Positions 35,791 through 47,757 are shown, counted from the stretch's first letter. The stretch is 64,000 bases of DNA from Thysanoteuthis rhombus (GCA_963457665.1 OY735207.1:37710816-37774815), one strand, 5' to 3'. Notes: generated by a model not told the origin, from the letters alone. Numbers and translations: made by a program.

Positions 35791-36194
35791 TCCTGTACTA
35801 ATGTAGATCTCTTATAAAATTGCAAACCTTCAAAAAGTGAGGCATACTTCTCTGTATGAATACTACCTATTTGACTATATAGATACAATGTTTCTCTGTT
35901 TTGAAAGCAAGAAAGTAATTGAGAAAACAAATAACAAACATAAGTTATCAATATTTGATAAGAAGTATGATTGATTCTGTTTGTATTTCCATCTTTATTT
36001 CTTATAACACTTCCAAATCAAATATTATAGAGTATGTTTATCAGTGTTTATTTCCATATACTCGGTTTTAAAATTATCTCATTTATAAGGTTTCTTTCCA
36101 CTGACCAAGAGCACTCAACAGGGTATGAATTGAAAAACAGAGAGAATTACATGCCTTTGACTTCATCTGAACTAATTCATCCCATGAGTTTCAG
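35791..36194. other. Unassigned DNA
   Basis: No recognised feature. The frame beginning at 36034 runs into the retroelement remnant that follows. Confidence 0.4.
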
Positions 36195-36510
36195 GTTACA
36201 TGTTGAATTTCCTGAACGAGAACATCGACATCAACAACTGGAAAACCAATGCCAAGGAAACTTTGACAAACTGTCATCCAGGAAGGGATAGTATGTCTCA
36301 AAGCTAACAAATGTGCAGAATTAGAGAAGAAGATAGTAACAGCGGCAGCAACAACCAAAGCCTGATCTTCCATCTCGTACATCCTGTCCTGAACGCGGAA
36401 GAGCTTCCAAAGCCAAAATTGGACTCATAAGCTAATTGAGAGCCTATAAATAGATCAATGGAATGAAAACCATCATCCTCAACCTCAAGGGATAGCCGTG
36501 ACAATAACGT
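36195..36510 (+). mobile_element. 3' end of a non-LTR retrotransposon with zinc-finger tail, decayed
   Basis: Translation in pieces gives DINNWKTNAKETL, then KCAELEKKIVTAAATTKA, then SCPERGRASKAKIGLIS followed by a stop and LRAYK. This matches the C-terminal end of non-LTR ORFs that close with a single zinc finger of the pattern C.xCGR.xK.RIGL.SH.R.H. Here the second cysteine reads arginine and the first histidine is replaced by a stop. The copy is 5'-truncated and dead. A different but related end lies at 37570-37990 on the minus strand. Confidence 0.55.
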
Positions 36511-36559
36511 CTAATTATTATCTGTATAAAATTTGCTCAAGTGATCAAACTATTTGGAA

Positions 36560-37030
36560 CTGTCGACCAGAACTGTCAACATAAGTTTCTTTCAGTTTTA
36601 AAGTTGGTCTGGCTGACTGGCTGGCTGACTGGGTGTATCATGTGTACAGGCTACACCAATGGAGCAAGAGGGTCGAAAATTTTGACACTTACTCCTTTGC
36701 ATGTGTATAAGAAACTTTGCTTTTTCAAAATTACCCCCTAAATACTTTGCAATCTGAACCCCTTTCTAAAACAGTAAGTTAATGCTAAATTGATCCCTTA
36801 GTTGGTATATGCTTATTATCATTATCAATTCAGACTTTTATAGCGATCACAGCCCAACAAAAGACAAGAAGAGTAACTAATTCACTGATCATCCCTATTT
36901 GCAATTTTCCTGATTACCCTCAACAAGGCATGCTGACAAAAGACATTGGTTGCGTGACGGTTTCTATTGAGTGGCTAACCAAACCTGCTTGTTCTTCAAT
37001 CTAGAATTTTCTAATCACCAATGATAATTG
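36560..37030 (+). repeat. Dispersed repeat R1, copy 2
   Basis: Shares with 13187-13600 and 53568-54125: actgtcaacataagtttctt, cagttttaaagttggtctgg, caccaatggagcaagagggt, a gcgatcacagcccaacaaaa block, ttcactgatcatccctattt, and aaggcatgctgacaaaagac followed by attggt. The frame at 36541-36741 lies within it and is not considered a gene. Confidence 0.65.
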
Positions 37031-37293
37031 AGGAAACGATAAGAGTTTCCAGTCTAGTTCATATTAGATACAACAATGAACACTTTGTATTCAAACATCA
37101 TCTAAAACTGTAAATCAAAATAACTAAATCTTATAATAATGATTAGGATGACAAAATGTGAATAACTCAATCAGCTGATCAATTTTGGAGTCATTTGGAA
37201 AGATTGATTACAGGGTTTAGAGGTTGAAGCTATATTTCTATATACTTTTTTGTCTCTATTATTGTTCGGACTATCCTCATCTTGGTTGTTTTC

Positions 37294-37334
37294 CTTACAA
37301 TGTTTCGGCTGTTGTACTCTACAGCCTTCATCAG
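37294..37334 (-). ncRNA. Hammerhead-ribozyme-like motif (copy 2)
   Basis: On the minus strand: CTGATGA, an extra A, then GGCTGT paired perfectly with ACAGCC around the loop AGAGTACA, then GAAAC, ATT and GTA. This matches the hammerhead order CUGANGA, stem II, GAAA, a very short stem III (A-U and C-G around ATT) and the cleavage-site position, which would be A17. The extra A between the box and stem II is non-standard but recurs in the other two copies. No convincing stem I was found. Just outside the core, aggtatcataataccta-like sequence forms its own small palindrome. Of the three copies this has the most complete core. Confidence 0.4.
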
Positions 37335-37569
37335 GTATCATAATACCTCATCTCAAAAATTCAGAGAAATACTTTTTTGTGTTATTAAGTTTTGTTTTCT
37401 TTTAGATTAAATCTTCAAAACCTGCTGCACTAAGAAATGAAAATGGTAAAGTTAGTAACTTCATGTCAGGCTGCAGGACTATTGCTTTACCCTTGTTATT
37501 ATGATATATATGCAAAGAAGTAAGGATTTATACAAGCTATCATGACTTGACTTCATGAATGATGATTTA

Positions 37570-37990
37570 GGTGGGCATTACACATCTGATGGCTAATGAG
37601 ATCTATACAGGACATGCGAGGTCTGCCCTTGAGGCTGCAGGTGAAAGCCTGACAACTTGAGGTAAGTCCAGTTTCACAGAGCTGCCTCTGTTTCTAGGCT
37701 TTGATTTTGCTGTTTTTTTTTTCAGAAAGTGGGTTGCCTGAAAGACTATGTTGCCATGTTTCCCTTTATCAGCAGCTTTTGTTGCCCATTGGTGGTAGTT
37801 GTTGCCAAAAAAGGGATTCCTTGTATCTCTACTGTACTGCCTCTCAGTCTCATTGACCAGTATATAGTCCACTGAACATAAGGATGTTTTGTAGATGATA
37901 GTCTTCCATCCTTGTCTTATGGCTTATCCAGCAGAGATGAACCTTTTGCAGCATGACCCCAATGCTGGAGGCATTGCCAATCCTGAAGGC
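37570..37990 (-). mobile_element. 3' end of a non-LTR retrotransposon with zinc-finger tail, minus strand
   Basis: Minus-strand translation with breaks gives IGNASSIGVMLQKVHLCWIS, then RMEDYHLQNILMFSGL, then QRYKESLF, RETWQHSLS and finally FTCSLKGRPRMSCIDLISHQ. The order corresponds to the common non-LTR ORF2 ending RW.GHV.RMEDHRLPK...Y.ELS.G.R....RYKD..K... followed by a single finger F.C..CGR.C.SRIGL.SH. The finger's second cysteine is lost. The 89-codon frame at 37603-37872 lies in a shifted frame of the same remnant. Confidence 0.65.
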
Positions 37991-38439
37991 TTGAGGGTTT
38001 GCAATATGTTAAAGAGTAGCAATTTCCACAAGTGATTTGATAATGATAAAATCATTCAGGAATTTTTTTTTTTGTACACATTTTTTTTAATACTCATTTT
38101 ATTGATTGTATTTGGAAGGTAACCTATGACCTACTACAGTATTTTCTAATACATAAAGCACTTATACTCAAATTATTGTCAGTTCCATAAATATAATTGC
38201 AACTACACGAGGGAGAAATCAGTGGAAGAGCATTGGACTGGATACTTTTTTTTGTCTGGTTCATTAATAATGAGATGCACAATTTAGCTCAAGATGATAT
38301 GAAATTATTTGGATTAAAACCACCAAAAAATGCTTGGAACTTTTATATCGACCTAATACTAATTACTTTTCTGAAAGGATATGACCTTAAAAATATCATT
38401 TGTTATTCTATTTTCTATATAGAATTATGTTATTAGACA

Positions 38440-38535
38440 TGCCTCGTTGTGGTTTAATGGTTAGAAAGCTGGCTCAACAGATCATTATCATTGATTATTG
38501 ATTTTGATCATCACTAGATGCCCTATACTTGTGGC
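38440..38535 (+). mobile_element. tRNA-derived SINE head
   Basis: gttgtggtttaatggttaga is a good A-box-like start. The B-box position (tgattttgatcatcact) is weaker. Confidence 0.45.
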
Positions 38536-39627
38536 AAAAATAAAATAAGTTCAGTAAATAATTAAAATTGTACTATCAGTAAAGCCATTAAAAACAAATA
38601 AGGAAAAATGATTTAGTTTAGCTTAGTTCCGTTTATTGCCGTGATATTTGTTTTTTTAATGACTGCAAATCCAAAACTTCAATACCCAGACCTTGCAGTA
38701 AATTTTACTGACTTTCATAGTACCCATCAAAAATTATAGAATAATGTATCTGTGCAGTATACCTAGAATCAAATTGTTGCTCCTTGGCCTGCTGCCTATA
38801 TCATTGAAATCAAATTTATAAATTGGACACTGATTCTATAACTAGTTTATCCCATGAGAAAATTCCCAGGTATATTGTAGATATCTATTAGTAAGGATAT
38901 TGTCACTAAAAGTGACAATATAATTCTCCCTCGCAACCATATAATCACAGAAATGCTTAACTGAGGTTTTAATTTCCACCATTTATAAGAAAATGCTGGT
39001 GGAAGGACACCTTGAATTATCATCCCTTTAATCTGATTACAGATTGTATAAATTCTCTAATTTTTTTTCATCTTTTAACATCATACAGCTCGCGCCATTT
39101 TCAACATAGGGTAATGTAAGCTATACTCTCATCCATATTTACATAAAAATGGAAAAATTATGTACCTCGTTTAGCATTATAATTACATTGTAAATAGAAC
39201 CACCCTCGATAAACATTAATTCATTCTTTTCCATGGATGGTTTTTGGATTGTTCAGAAGTTTAGTTGACTGAATGCTCTCGAAATTGAAAGGAAAATGTT
39301 TGTTAAATGGGAAATTATCTAATGTTATACAGTACCTCAATTACTAAATGAAAATAATTTTCAAATATTTACTATTAAATACTAGATATTGTTTTTGAGA
39401 AGTAGTTAAGATTCTTGAGTTTAGATCTTTAGAGTATCATAAAGATTGTTTCAATGACATTTTCTTATTTCTTTTAAAGATCACTATATCTAAAATATAA
39501 CTTCTATTGTATTAATACAAATGCAAAAAGGTTGATAGCTGAAAGGTTCAAATCAAAATGAAGATCATGACAGAGACTTTCTTATTGTGTATATAATGAA
39601 GGAATTCACAGATATACAGGACTTGTC

Positions 39628-39705
39628 AGTTTGGCCCAATGTCTAAGAGAGCTGCTTACCAATCACTTTATTGTGATTTCAAATCTCACTAGGGAAATGC
39701 TATTT
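39628..39705 (+). mobile_element. tRNA-derived SINE head
   Basis: tttggcccaatgtctaagag and gtgatttcaaatctcactag sit at A- and B-box spacing. Confidence 0.5.
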
Positions 39706-41344
39706 TTTAATAATTTGCTTTGATTCAATGTGACGGGATAAACAAAGAGTGAAGTTTTTACTCCCCTGAATTAGATGAGGATTATTCTTGTTACACTGAG
39801 AAAACAAAGTCAACTCAAACTTAGGCCGAGATTTGAAAGAAAATTGCATTAAGGTACTTTTAACCAAGTTTTGCTAGAAATACAATATAAAAAAGTTACC
39901 CCACCCTTCCAAAATTTTCTACTTTTTATTAATTCTCATATATTTTCATGGTAAAAGAATGTCAGAAAATAATCCTAAGGATTGAAAAGAAAAAAATTGT
40001 CAGCCCTGCCTTATTTACACAATGGATGTAGCCAAAACATGTTCAGAAAATCCTCATTCATTTCAGAATAACACTAAAAATGTGATAATCCTTGCTTAAA
40101 GAGGTGTAAAATAGATTTTTCTATATGATGTGTTTAGCTACTGTATTTTACACCCTATGAAAGCAAGGGAAACTGAAAATTATATGTTTCAGAAAAACAC
40201 TATTGATACCAAACTACTATGGACAACAATTGTTATGTAATAAATCTTAAAAGAATGGACTATCAATTGGTGAAGATCCCATCTCTCAATCTTCATTAGT
40301 GTCTGGGTTATTAAGCTCCAAAAAGTGAGTCGAATGGTAATAAATGCATCTTTCTATCTTCAATAGTTTTTCAAGATATGAGGCAGTTCTATTAGATTCG
40401 ATGAGAATGACCTCGCTTCCAGCTTGATCACAATGAGATTTTTTTTTAATCAAAGAAACTACTTCACTCATTTCAGTGGAAGGATACATTGTTTCAAATG
40501 GTGGGTAGGAAATATTTTCATCAGCAAAATTGTTACCTTTAAGTGGAAAAGTTAATTGTTATGGACAGAGCAACAGAAAAATCACGTTGTTAAATATATA
40601 AATAGATATCCTGTCAACTGCTTTGTCTCTTGCAATGCTTAATCTTCTAACGAAATTGTAATGTATTCATGCAGGAAGGAAGTAAAGAAAGAACGAAAAT
40701 GATAATATTACATATGATTTTCTAACAAGAAATAAATTGATTTTAGTAGATGAATGTGTGTCAATTAAGATGGAGTAAGCACAAAAAGCAGACCAATAAA
40801 TCAGCACAGTTAACAACAATCAATAGACAAAGAGACAAGTTGAACAAAATGTGAGCTTTGATGATGAATTGCAAGGCAGTAAGAAGAAACATACATTCAA
40901 CTTGATTGGAAGATTCACTGAATGCTGGAAAGAGTGACTTATTGCCCATTGTCTCTTTTGGACAGCCAAAGTCCACTTGTTTCAGTAAGATGATTCTACT
41001 CCCCTTGAAATAAAGTCTTCAATTAACCAAATGTAAATTATTTCAGAAATTCAAAGGGAAGACCATTGTTCAGATTCAACATATTATTTGTTAATAGTTG
41101 AATTGCAGTTCAATGAATGGCTGCTAGTTAACTTGAACATCTGAAAAGTGAGTCTTTCAGCTACTGTTCATAATTTCAAACTGTGGAAGCCTTGAAGAGG
41201 AGGAATAAAAAAAAAAAAATGAAAGATTAAATTGTTTTAGTTTTTTTCATATTTTCTAGTGAACCAATGCTAAACAGTTTGCTCTGTAGGAGTGTTTTCC
41301 CCAAGTGCTCTGTTGATGCTATCAGCAGTTTGAACGGCATTATG

Positions 41345-41695
41345 TTCTAATTTGATCTTGCCATGCTAAACCTCACATGAAGAGATCAAAAGACAACACA
41401 GTATATTAGAGAAAAGACAGGAGTCAAAGATATAGAAACAGTTAGAAAATTTAAATGGCAATGGGCTGGACATGTTGCAAGAATGTCAGATAACCACTGG
41501 ACATCACGACTCACAATGTACATTGCCAAAGATCATAAGCAAAACTGTAGCTGACAGAAAGTAAGATGGCGTAATGAGCTAGATGAATTTAGAAAGTACT
41601 GGCTCTGCAATGCCTATGAAAGAGAGGTGTGGCAAATATTGAGGAAGGTCCATGTCCAATAATGGATGCTAAAAAGCTGATGATGGTGATGATGT
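41345..41695 (+). mobile_element. RTE-type LINE 3' end (lineage A), decayed
   Basis: Nucleotide landmarks shared with 4101-4605 and 14840-15168 in order: aacctcacatgaagagatca, agacaggagtcaaagata, aaatggcaatgggctgga, catcacgactcacaatg, agatggcgtaatgagcta, gtggcaaatattgaggaagg and tccatgtccaataatggatg. It ends in a tgatgatggtgatgatg tail. Several stops and frame breaks. Confidence 0.75.
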
Positions 41696-43564
41696 CTTAA
41701 TTTGCATTTGTACTTAAAAATATGGCTAACTTTTTGTGTAGATACCATTGCTGTTAAGAGCTACAAAAAACTCTAATAATGACGAATTGTATCTGTTCAC
41801 ATTTGATCTGTAAATATATGCAATTGCATTAGTGAATCTTTCACTTTCTGCATTATTCTTCATGATGAGAAAAAAAAATGACATTTCAAGTGTTGCAACC
41901 TAATGTTTATGATTATGAGAAATGATGAGGCCATTATTAACTGTATTTCTCCACAGAAAACATCCAAGAATTCATGTCTTGCAACCTTCCCCAAACGCAC
42001 TGATTCTACTATCACATATATACTAACACCTAAAAGAAATCCATTTGCTATTCTTTTTAAATTAAAAAAAAACTATAGTATTAAAATCCAATTTATAACG
42101 CCTGGGCCAAACTTTTAGCAAAGCTGGAATAGACAGTATTTAGCTTCACCTATCTATCTATTCAAAGCCAGAGAAGTGTAAAACATAAGAATCAAGGGGG
42201 AATTTGCACCTAATCTGATCAATTTTGACATTTTTTTTTTTTTACCTCATCTTATGGAAAAACTGATATCCTTTGAATGGTATATAAAAAAGCATTTAAG
42301 AGAAATATATAATTATTTCTAGGGTATTACATAGAGTGAGACACCAGCAATATTAAGATTTTTTATTGAATAAATAAATATTGTACATTGTATAGATATA
42401 TAATGTAAATATTGTATACAAAATATAAATGGTGTAAATATTATGTATAATCAAGAAATGTAACATCATATATGATTTTTTTTGCTTATGAAAACTTTAA
42501 CCTCAATTTTTTTAAAACTATTTTTCAAATTTAGGTTAATTCTCATCCCTTATTTATAAACCAATTTTCCTGAAACAAATACCATTTTGTAGGGAAATTT
42601 GTTGACAAAACACTTCAAACAGTACATTTTTATTTTTTTTAAAAAGACCCCCCCCCCAATTGTCACTTATTCAAAAAGCTCTAATAGAAAAAATCCACAA
42701 ATATGTAATATACACAAATTTCTTTCTCATATTGAAGTTCAAAACTTGCTCCCTCAGAAGAAAAAATTATGAACCAAAATTTAGATAAATATTTCTTTAA
42801 AGGTGATCAAACATGAAAAGAATAGTTGTATCAATTACAAGTAGGTAGGATAAGGGGTCTATTAACTGTGAGTTCCCCACAAAAACCTGAGGTGAATGAT
42901 TAGAAATAAGAAGGAAAATATTCTTAAAAGAATTTTTTTCAGTCTATGAAAATTTATCAATAATTGAGCATTTTTATCAGCATGAAATATATAAGTAAAT
43001 GACATAATTTAAAACTAAGGAATTATTTTTATTTTCCTATCATCAAGATATATGGATTTTATTCTACATATAATTCGCAAAGAGGCAATGGAATATTCGA
43101 TGATCCCAAAGACAAAAATTAACAGTGAATCATAACAATGAAGATAATGATTCGAATTCACCTGCAACTTTGAGCAGAGTTGGACGAATGACAAATCAAA
43201 AATCAATGTACGAATTAATTAACCCCAACAACAAAAGAAAAACAAAAACTGCATTCATTTAAACTTGCTTCTTCATCCTTTTGTATTTCGTAATTCTTTT
43301 CTCAGACACATGACGTAAGACGTTTGCACCTGGATCCTTAAACTTAGAAAGAAAAAAATGCGATTGAAACTCCTATGTAATGATATTAACATGATAAATT
43401 ATGTAGATTCAAATCTTAGACACACTATATATAAAATTTGCTATTAATATACAGTGGCCATGCCTAAACATTCAATGAAGAGGATCAGGATTTTTTTAAA
43501 ATAAAAAACCCACCATATAATCTTGAAAAAGAATGTTTATAATTATCATGCTAATGAATTTGGC
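41696..43564. other. Unassigned AT-rich DNA
   Basis: No recognised feature. There is a poly-C patch at 42648-42657 and (AT)-rich sequence at 42380-42470. Confidence 0.5.
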
Positions 43565-44520
43565 TACAGTTGCAGCTGCTAGTATAAGTCCAATGCTGGA
43601 AAAAGGCCTTTCCCAACTCCTTCCATAACGACTATAATTGTGCTGACTACTGCCTTGTCTAAGTGGCAAACCTTTCTATCTCATACCATCAACTTATGTC
43701 TGGTCTTTTTCTTTTCGTACTGTGTTTACTGTCCCATGGGCACCAATCTGTTAGCCTTTTGCTTTATCTGTTGCCATCCCTGACTGACAATTGTCCAGCC
43801 CATCTTCATTTTGTTGCTTAATTATACGTATGATATCTTTCTCTCTATTCCAACCCCTGATCCATGGTGATCTTTTTCTACCTCTTGGTGTAATCTTTAG
43901 CATTGCTATTTCTATGGCACTCAGTTCAACTCCAAGTCCGTTCTCAGTTCATCTTGTTAATTTCCAGGATTCGCATCAATCAGTCATAGCTAGTCTTGTG
44001 TATTCATTGTATACTTTACGCTTTAAGCACCAAGTGCTTTCCAGATGATTGTTATGCGTCATTTCATTTTGCTTTTACGGTCTTTCTCTTTATTATCTGA
44101 TCAAGATGAGCATATTCATCAATCTCTACTAGAACCTCACCTTCTATTTTTATGGTTTTAGGAGGTACTTTGACTTTGAACATTACTTTTGTCTTTGTTC
44201 TGTTCATCTTCAGGCCTACTTTGCTACTTACCCAAATCTCAAGTAGTTGAAATATTCTCCGTCTATGTTCATTCCCATTCTCTCCCAGTCAGTTTCCCAA
44301 AAAGACGCTCTCAAGGTTTGTTGTAAATAATAGTTTAGGTGATATTGTATACTCCTGTCTTCTAAATATTGCAATGCAATTTTTGTATTTGATCTGAATG
44401 ACTTGTATGTAATTCTTGTTGAGACCTTTTTCTCCAATTGAGTTGAAGACTGTCATATATTCTTCAGAGTCAAATGCTTTCTTATAATATACAGAGATCA
44501 AACCACTATGATGTCACAGT
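43565..44520 (-). mobile_element. RTE-type LINE fragment (lineage B), RT to 3' end
   Basis: Minus-strand translation gives SVYYKKAFDSEEYMTVFNSI, GLNKNYIQVIQIKYKNCIAI, YTISPKLLFTTNLESVF, NWERMGMNIDGEYFNYLRFG, then VGLKMNRTKTKVMFKVKVPP, KTIKIEGEVLVEIDEYAHL and near the end RKELGKAFFQHWT. The KAFDS motif and the ISPKLF..TLE.VF segment are hallmarks of the RTE-clade RT palm. The FADD box itself is missing: LRFG is followed by a break. It differs from lineage A by a RMGMNIDGE rather than KNGIRMDGE segment and a different C-terminus (...GKAFFQHWT). Multiple stops make it inactive. Confidence 0.75.
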
Positions 44521-45567
44521 GAAGATTTATCAAAGAAATACATCAAAACCTTTGTTCACTCTGATGATTACATATATAATGATAAAACAAAATCTGACAG
44601 TTGAACAATTACAGCTCTTCAGCAGATATACTCTTTGGCCATCCTTGGGTGGAATGGCAATGTTGCAAGATACAACAAAAGCCTAAGGAGGGCCAGAGAG
44701 TATAGCCGCTGAAATGTGAGGATGAGAAAACAAGAAAAAAACATAGTCCAAATGTACCAAAAAACATTACAACACCTTATCTGATAAAAAAAGATCAGAC
44801 ATAATAACAGCCATATTCTAGTGCTGACTGCATTTGAACCTGGTATACATAAGGTTTCAGCATTTCAAATTGCTGCCGACCAACTTTACTCTTACTATAC
44901 TACCCATGATTAACTAGTTATTTTTCTCAATGATAGACTAAATATTTCTGGTGGTAATTGGGAAAAAAAACTGATAAATAGACATTGAATTTTGTGATTT
45001 TTTTCATTTCAAATTTGAGCAGATTGAGCACTCAAATCAAAAATATGTTGTGACTTGAAAATCAGGAACATACGGATTTTTAGTGGTCAGGAATCAAGGC
45101 TAGCATTATTAACAGAAAATGACTATTATATATATATATATATATATATTATACAGACATGAATCTAACATCTTATTAGTGGAAGAGTGACAATTACAAA
45201 TTAGTTGGGACTGAAGAATATAGAGGTTTTGTAAAGTTTTCTGAATACTCAGTAGCCCTACTATTTAATGGTGATTTCAAAAGGAATGTTTCTTTCACTG
45301 ATTTGATTCTAGATAAGCTCTGATATCAAAAAAGAGGTGTCACTTGATAATGCAATGAAAGTTAATTTATACTGCTGTGGAGGCAGTGGCATTCTCAGTG
45401 CCCACAGGCATTTGCATTATATCCCTGGGGGAAAGGGTCATGATTATTCATTATTAGGCATTATACCCAGAGGAAATTTTGGGCAATTGCCCCCTGTCGC
45501 CCCCATCCCACACTCTTGCTTGAGTGGAGGGGAGAATATCCAATAACATTTCAGTCGATCATGCATA
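44521..45567. other. Mostly unassigned DNA; one SINE head and an (AT)n tract
   Basis: A GC-richer block at 45355-45540 (ggcagtggcattctcagtgc, tcgcccccatcccac) holds a 69-codon frame without a recognisable domain. The (TA)n tract runs 45127-45149. Confidence 0.4.
44825..44905 (-). mobile_element. tRNA-derived SINE head, minus strand
   Basis: On the minus strand, agtatagtaagagtaaagtt and accaggttcaaatgcagtca (a good B box, GGTTCAAATGC) lie at tRNA spacing. Confidence 0.5.
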
Positions 45568-46023
45568 AGGGTCTGTCCAGAAAGTATCCAGCCTTGATGT
45601 AACTTGGCAACCTTGTTGCACCTGCGTAAATAGAAACCCTTCTGTGGTACTACTCAGTTGGTAGTCTATGTGACCATCACTTTCATAATAGCCAAGCCCA
45701 CCTATTCTTCAAATCTCGTGAAAGGTTTTTTTGCAAAACATTGCCTAACCTAGGTCTGTCAATTCCACTACAGTTCAGATTTGGCACCCTGTGACTTCTG
45801 GCTTTTCCTAAAGAGATTTCAGCCGTGGATGAGATTAAGGAGAATGCAACAAGGTAGCTGATGGCAGTCTCAAAATAGGATATTTCTAGAAGTGAAAGGA
45901 ATGGTGGGATAAGTATGTGAGATCCCAAGCAAAGAACTTTGGAGAGAACTAAGGTACCATTGCTTCAGGTAGGCTTTTTTTCTCGTTTATGTTAGATGAC
46001 CGGATATTTTCAAGACAGACCCT
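45568..46023 (+). mobile_element. Internally deleted mariner-family element (copy B) with both inverted ends
   Basis: The left end agggtctgtccagaaagtat and the right end (reverse complement agggtctgtcttgaaaatat) are clear terminal inverted repeats of about 22 bp with four mismatches. A TA lies just left of the element, the target used by mariner-type transposons, while the right-hand TA is eroded. Inside, after the ccttgatgtaacttggcaac leader, the 3' half translates to fragments of the mariner transposase C-terminus: a FGTL/APCDFWLFL-type segment, then DEIKENAT, a RW.DKYV-like segment and SQAKNFGEN. At 456 bp it lacks the DDE core and is non-autonomous. Confidence 0.75.
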
Positions 46024-46784
46024 GGATATAATTCAAAGCAGAAAAGATTACACGGATCAATTTTCTTTCATATCAAAATTAACTTTGATTTTTTTTTTAA
46101 ATAACCCAATCGATAAGACCCTCTGCAGGAAAAATAAGCAAAATGTTAGCAGAAAACAAGTTACAAAAAAAAAATTGAATAGAAATTTTCTATCATGTTT
46201 TGAAATCTCAAATAAAATCAATATAATTTCATTTTGTCTGGTTTTACAGTAGAAAAGGTTGGTTCCTAGCATAGATAGAAAATAAAAATGCAAATAATTT
46301 TATTAAAACTTAAATGCAAGAGTCAAGACTCGTGTTTCTGATATAGTTAACCATTTTGCCCAGCACTTTAACAATTACAGAGCAGAATTTAGTAAGAGAA
46401 AAATCTTTAGAAAACTGGATTTGGCAGTAAATGGCTTAATGGATTCAGTCAGACAACAGAAATGAAATAGTGATAGATAAAACATTGAAAAGAGCCGACT
46501 TGGGGTTTTTAAGCTTTTATTGAGTGAACAAACCCAGAAAAAGATTATTATTGTTGGCTGATAAAGAGACAGACTTGAAAAAAGAAAAAAATATCAAGTG
46601 AAAGAAAAAAAAAGAGAATGAAGGATCCTTAGAGACATGAAAAATAAAAAAAGATTAATGTTGTTGGGTGAAAAGCCAATAAATGATTTTTTTTAAAAAC
46701 AAACCAAAAAACCAGTTCAACGTAGCAGTTTCAACTATGAAAGTAACTACTGCTTTTGGTAATAACCTGGTGTGATTTCATGCA
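46024..46784. other. Unassigned AT-rich DNA
   Basis: Two short similar segments (aaaagattattattgttggc near 46540 and aaaagattaatgttgttggg near 46649) suggest a local duplication. A possible SINE head on the minus strand near 46305-46360 is too weak to list. Confidence 0.4.
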
Positions 46785-46789
46785 GAAAA

Positions 46790-46990
46790 TAAGTTCATTA
46801 GTGAGTGGTCTAATGGCTAACAGCGTAAAGAATTGAATTAGTGAGCCAAGTTCAAACTGCAGCTGAGACAGAAAAGAAAAGGCATGAATCCATCTCTTTT
46901 CCCCACCAGCTATGGATAAATAGCAGGGCAAACTGGGCTTTCAAGCCATATTTGGAAACCAGTGAAGAAGATCGACAACTTTCCAAACCA
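46790..46990 (+). mobile_element. tRNA-derived SINE
   Basis: gtggtctaatggctaacagc (A-box-like) and gccaagttcaaactgcagct (B-box-like) are followed by a body with gcatgaatccatctcttttc and gggctttcaagcc. The body matches the copy at 62960-63185 (gtatgaatccacttcccaac, aagaagcccagttg), so these two are the same SINE family. Confidence 0.6.
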
Positions 46991-47033
46991 GGGAGTGGGG
47001 GCCCCTAAAGGCTAACAATACATTTTGGAGCAT

Positions 47034-47073
47034 GATATATATTACATATATATGTATATATTATATATATATA
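47034..47073. repeat. (AT)n microsatellite
   Basis: tatatattacatatatatgt and continuing AT repeats directly before the RTE-B 3' end. Confidence 0.9.
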
Positions 47074-47084
47074 TAAAATCTACA

Positions 47085-47360
47085 TGGATCAGAGAGAAGA
47101 CTAAAGTGAAGGATAAATAATTGAGCAACAAAAATGGATATCGGCTGGACATTCAGCAAAAAATGATGACAACATATCGAGCAAAAGTTTAACTGACAGG
47201 TACTCATGGGACAGTATAGGCAGTAGGAAAAGACCAGACAAGTTGCAGTGATGAAATAGAAACATTTGTCTGTAAGATATGGCAGAGATTAGCATAATTG
47301 CAGTTGTTATGGAATGAGATGGAAAAGGTATTTGACTAGCAATGACTGATGATGATGATA
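47085..47360 (+). mobile_element. RTE-type LINE 3' end (lineage B)
   Basis: The plus strand translates in pieces to SLTDRYSWDSIG-like sequence, VGKDQTSCSDEIETFVCKIW, then QRLA and WNEMEKVFD. These correspond to the C-terminus W....DEIE.FV.K.WQ.LA...W..ME..F. of the RTE lineage seen at 43565-44520. It ends in actgatgatgatgatatat, the TGA-type tail. Short 5'-truncated copy. Confidence 0.6.
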
Positions 47361-47757
47361 TATACTAATTTGGGATTTCTTATTTTTGAGAGTTCACAAC
47401 TCTTTATCTTATTTTTTTATAAAGGTATGACAGGTTAGATAAGAGAAACAACACTAAACAATGAGAAAAAAGTAAGAAAAGATTTTTTTTTTTGAAACTA
47501 TAAGGCCATAATCCGCAAGTGTTGGATGTAGGTGGAAACTTTCTATAAGTGTCACTACAATAACTGAACAATTTTTTTTTGTAATTGAGTTCAAGTCTTT
47601 CAGAAATATTGTAAGTAACATAGCTATCCAAAACCTGTTTTGGAAGCTAAATGCATGTATAACTCCAGAATTTAACACTTCCTTGCATACCGCCAGATCA
47701 CTCTTGGACAAGGTGTAGCACCTGCCTGCCTACCTTTGGCATACAACTTTAATTGGA
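47361..47757. other. Unassigned DNA
   Basis: No recognised feature. Confidence 0.4.

Larger units (their letters stand above)
37991..41339. other. Mostly unassigned DNA with two SINE heads
   Basis: Apart from the SINE heads listed separately and a module resembling the 6.9-7.9 kb cluster at about 39165-39300 (ttacattgtaaatagaacca), nothing was recognised. Confidence 0.4.

Noticed and set aside
46305-46360. Possible SINE head on the minus strand (aaaatggttaactatatcag)
   Set aside because: The B-box position is poor and no body match to other copies was found.
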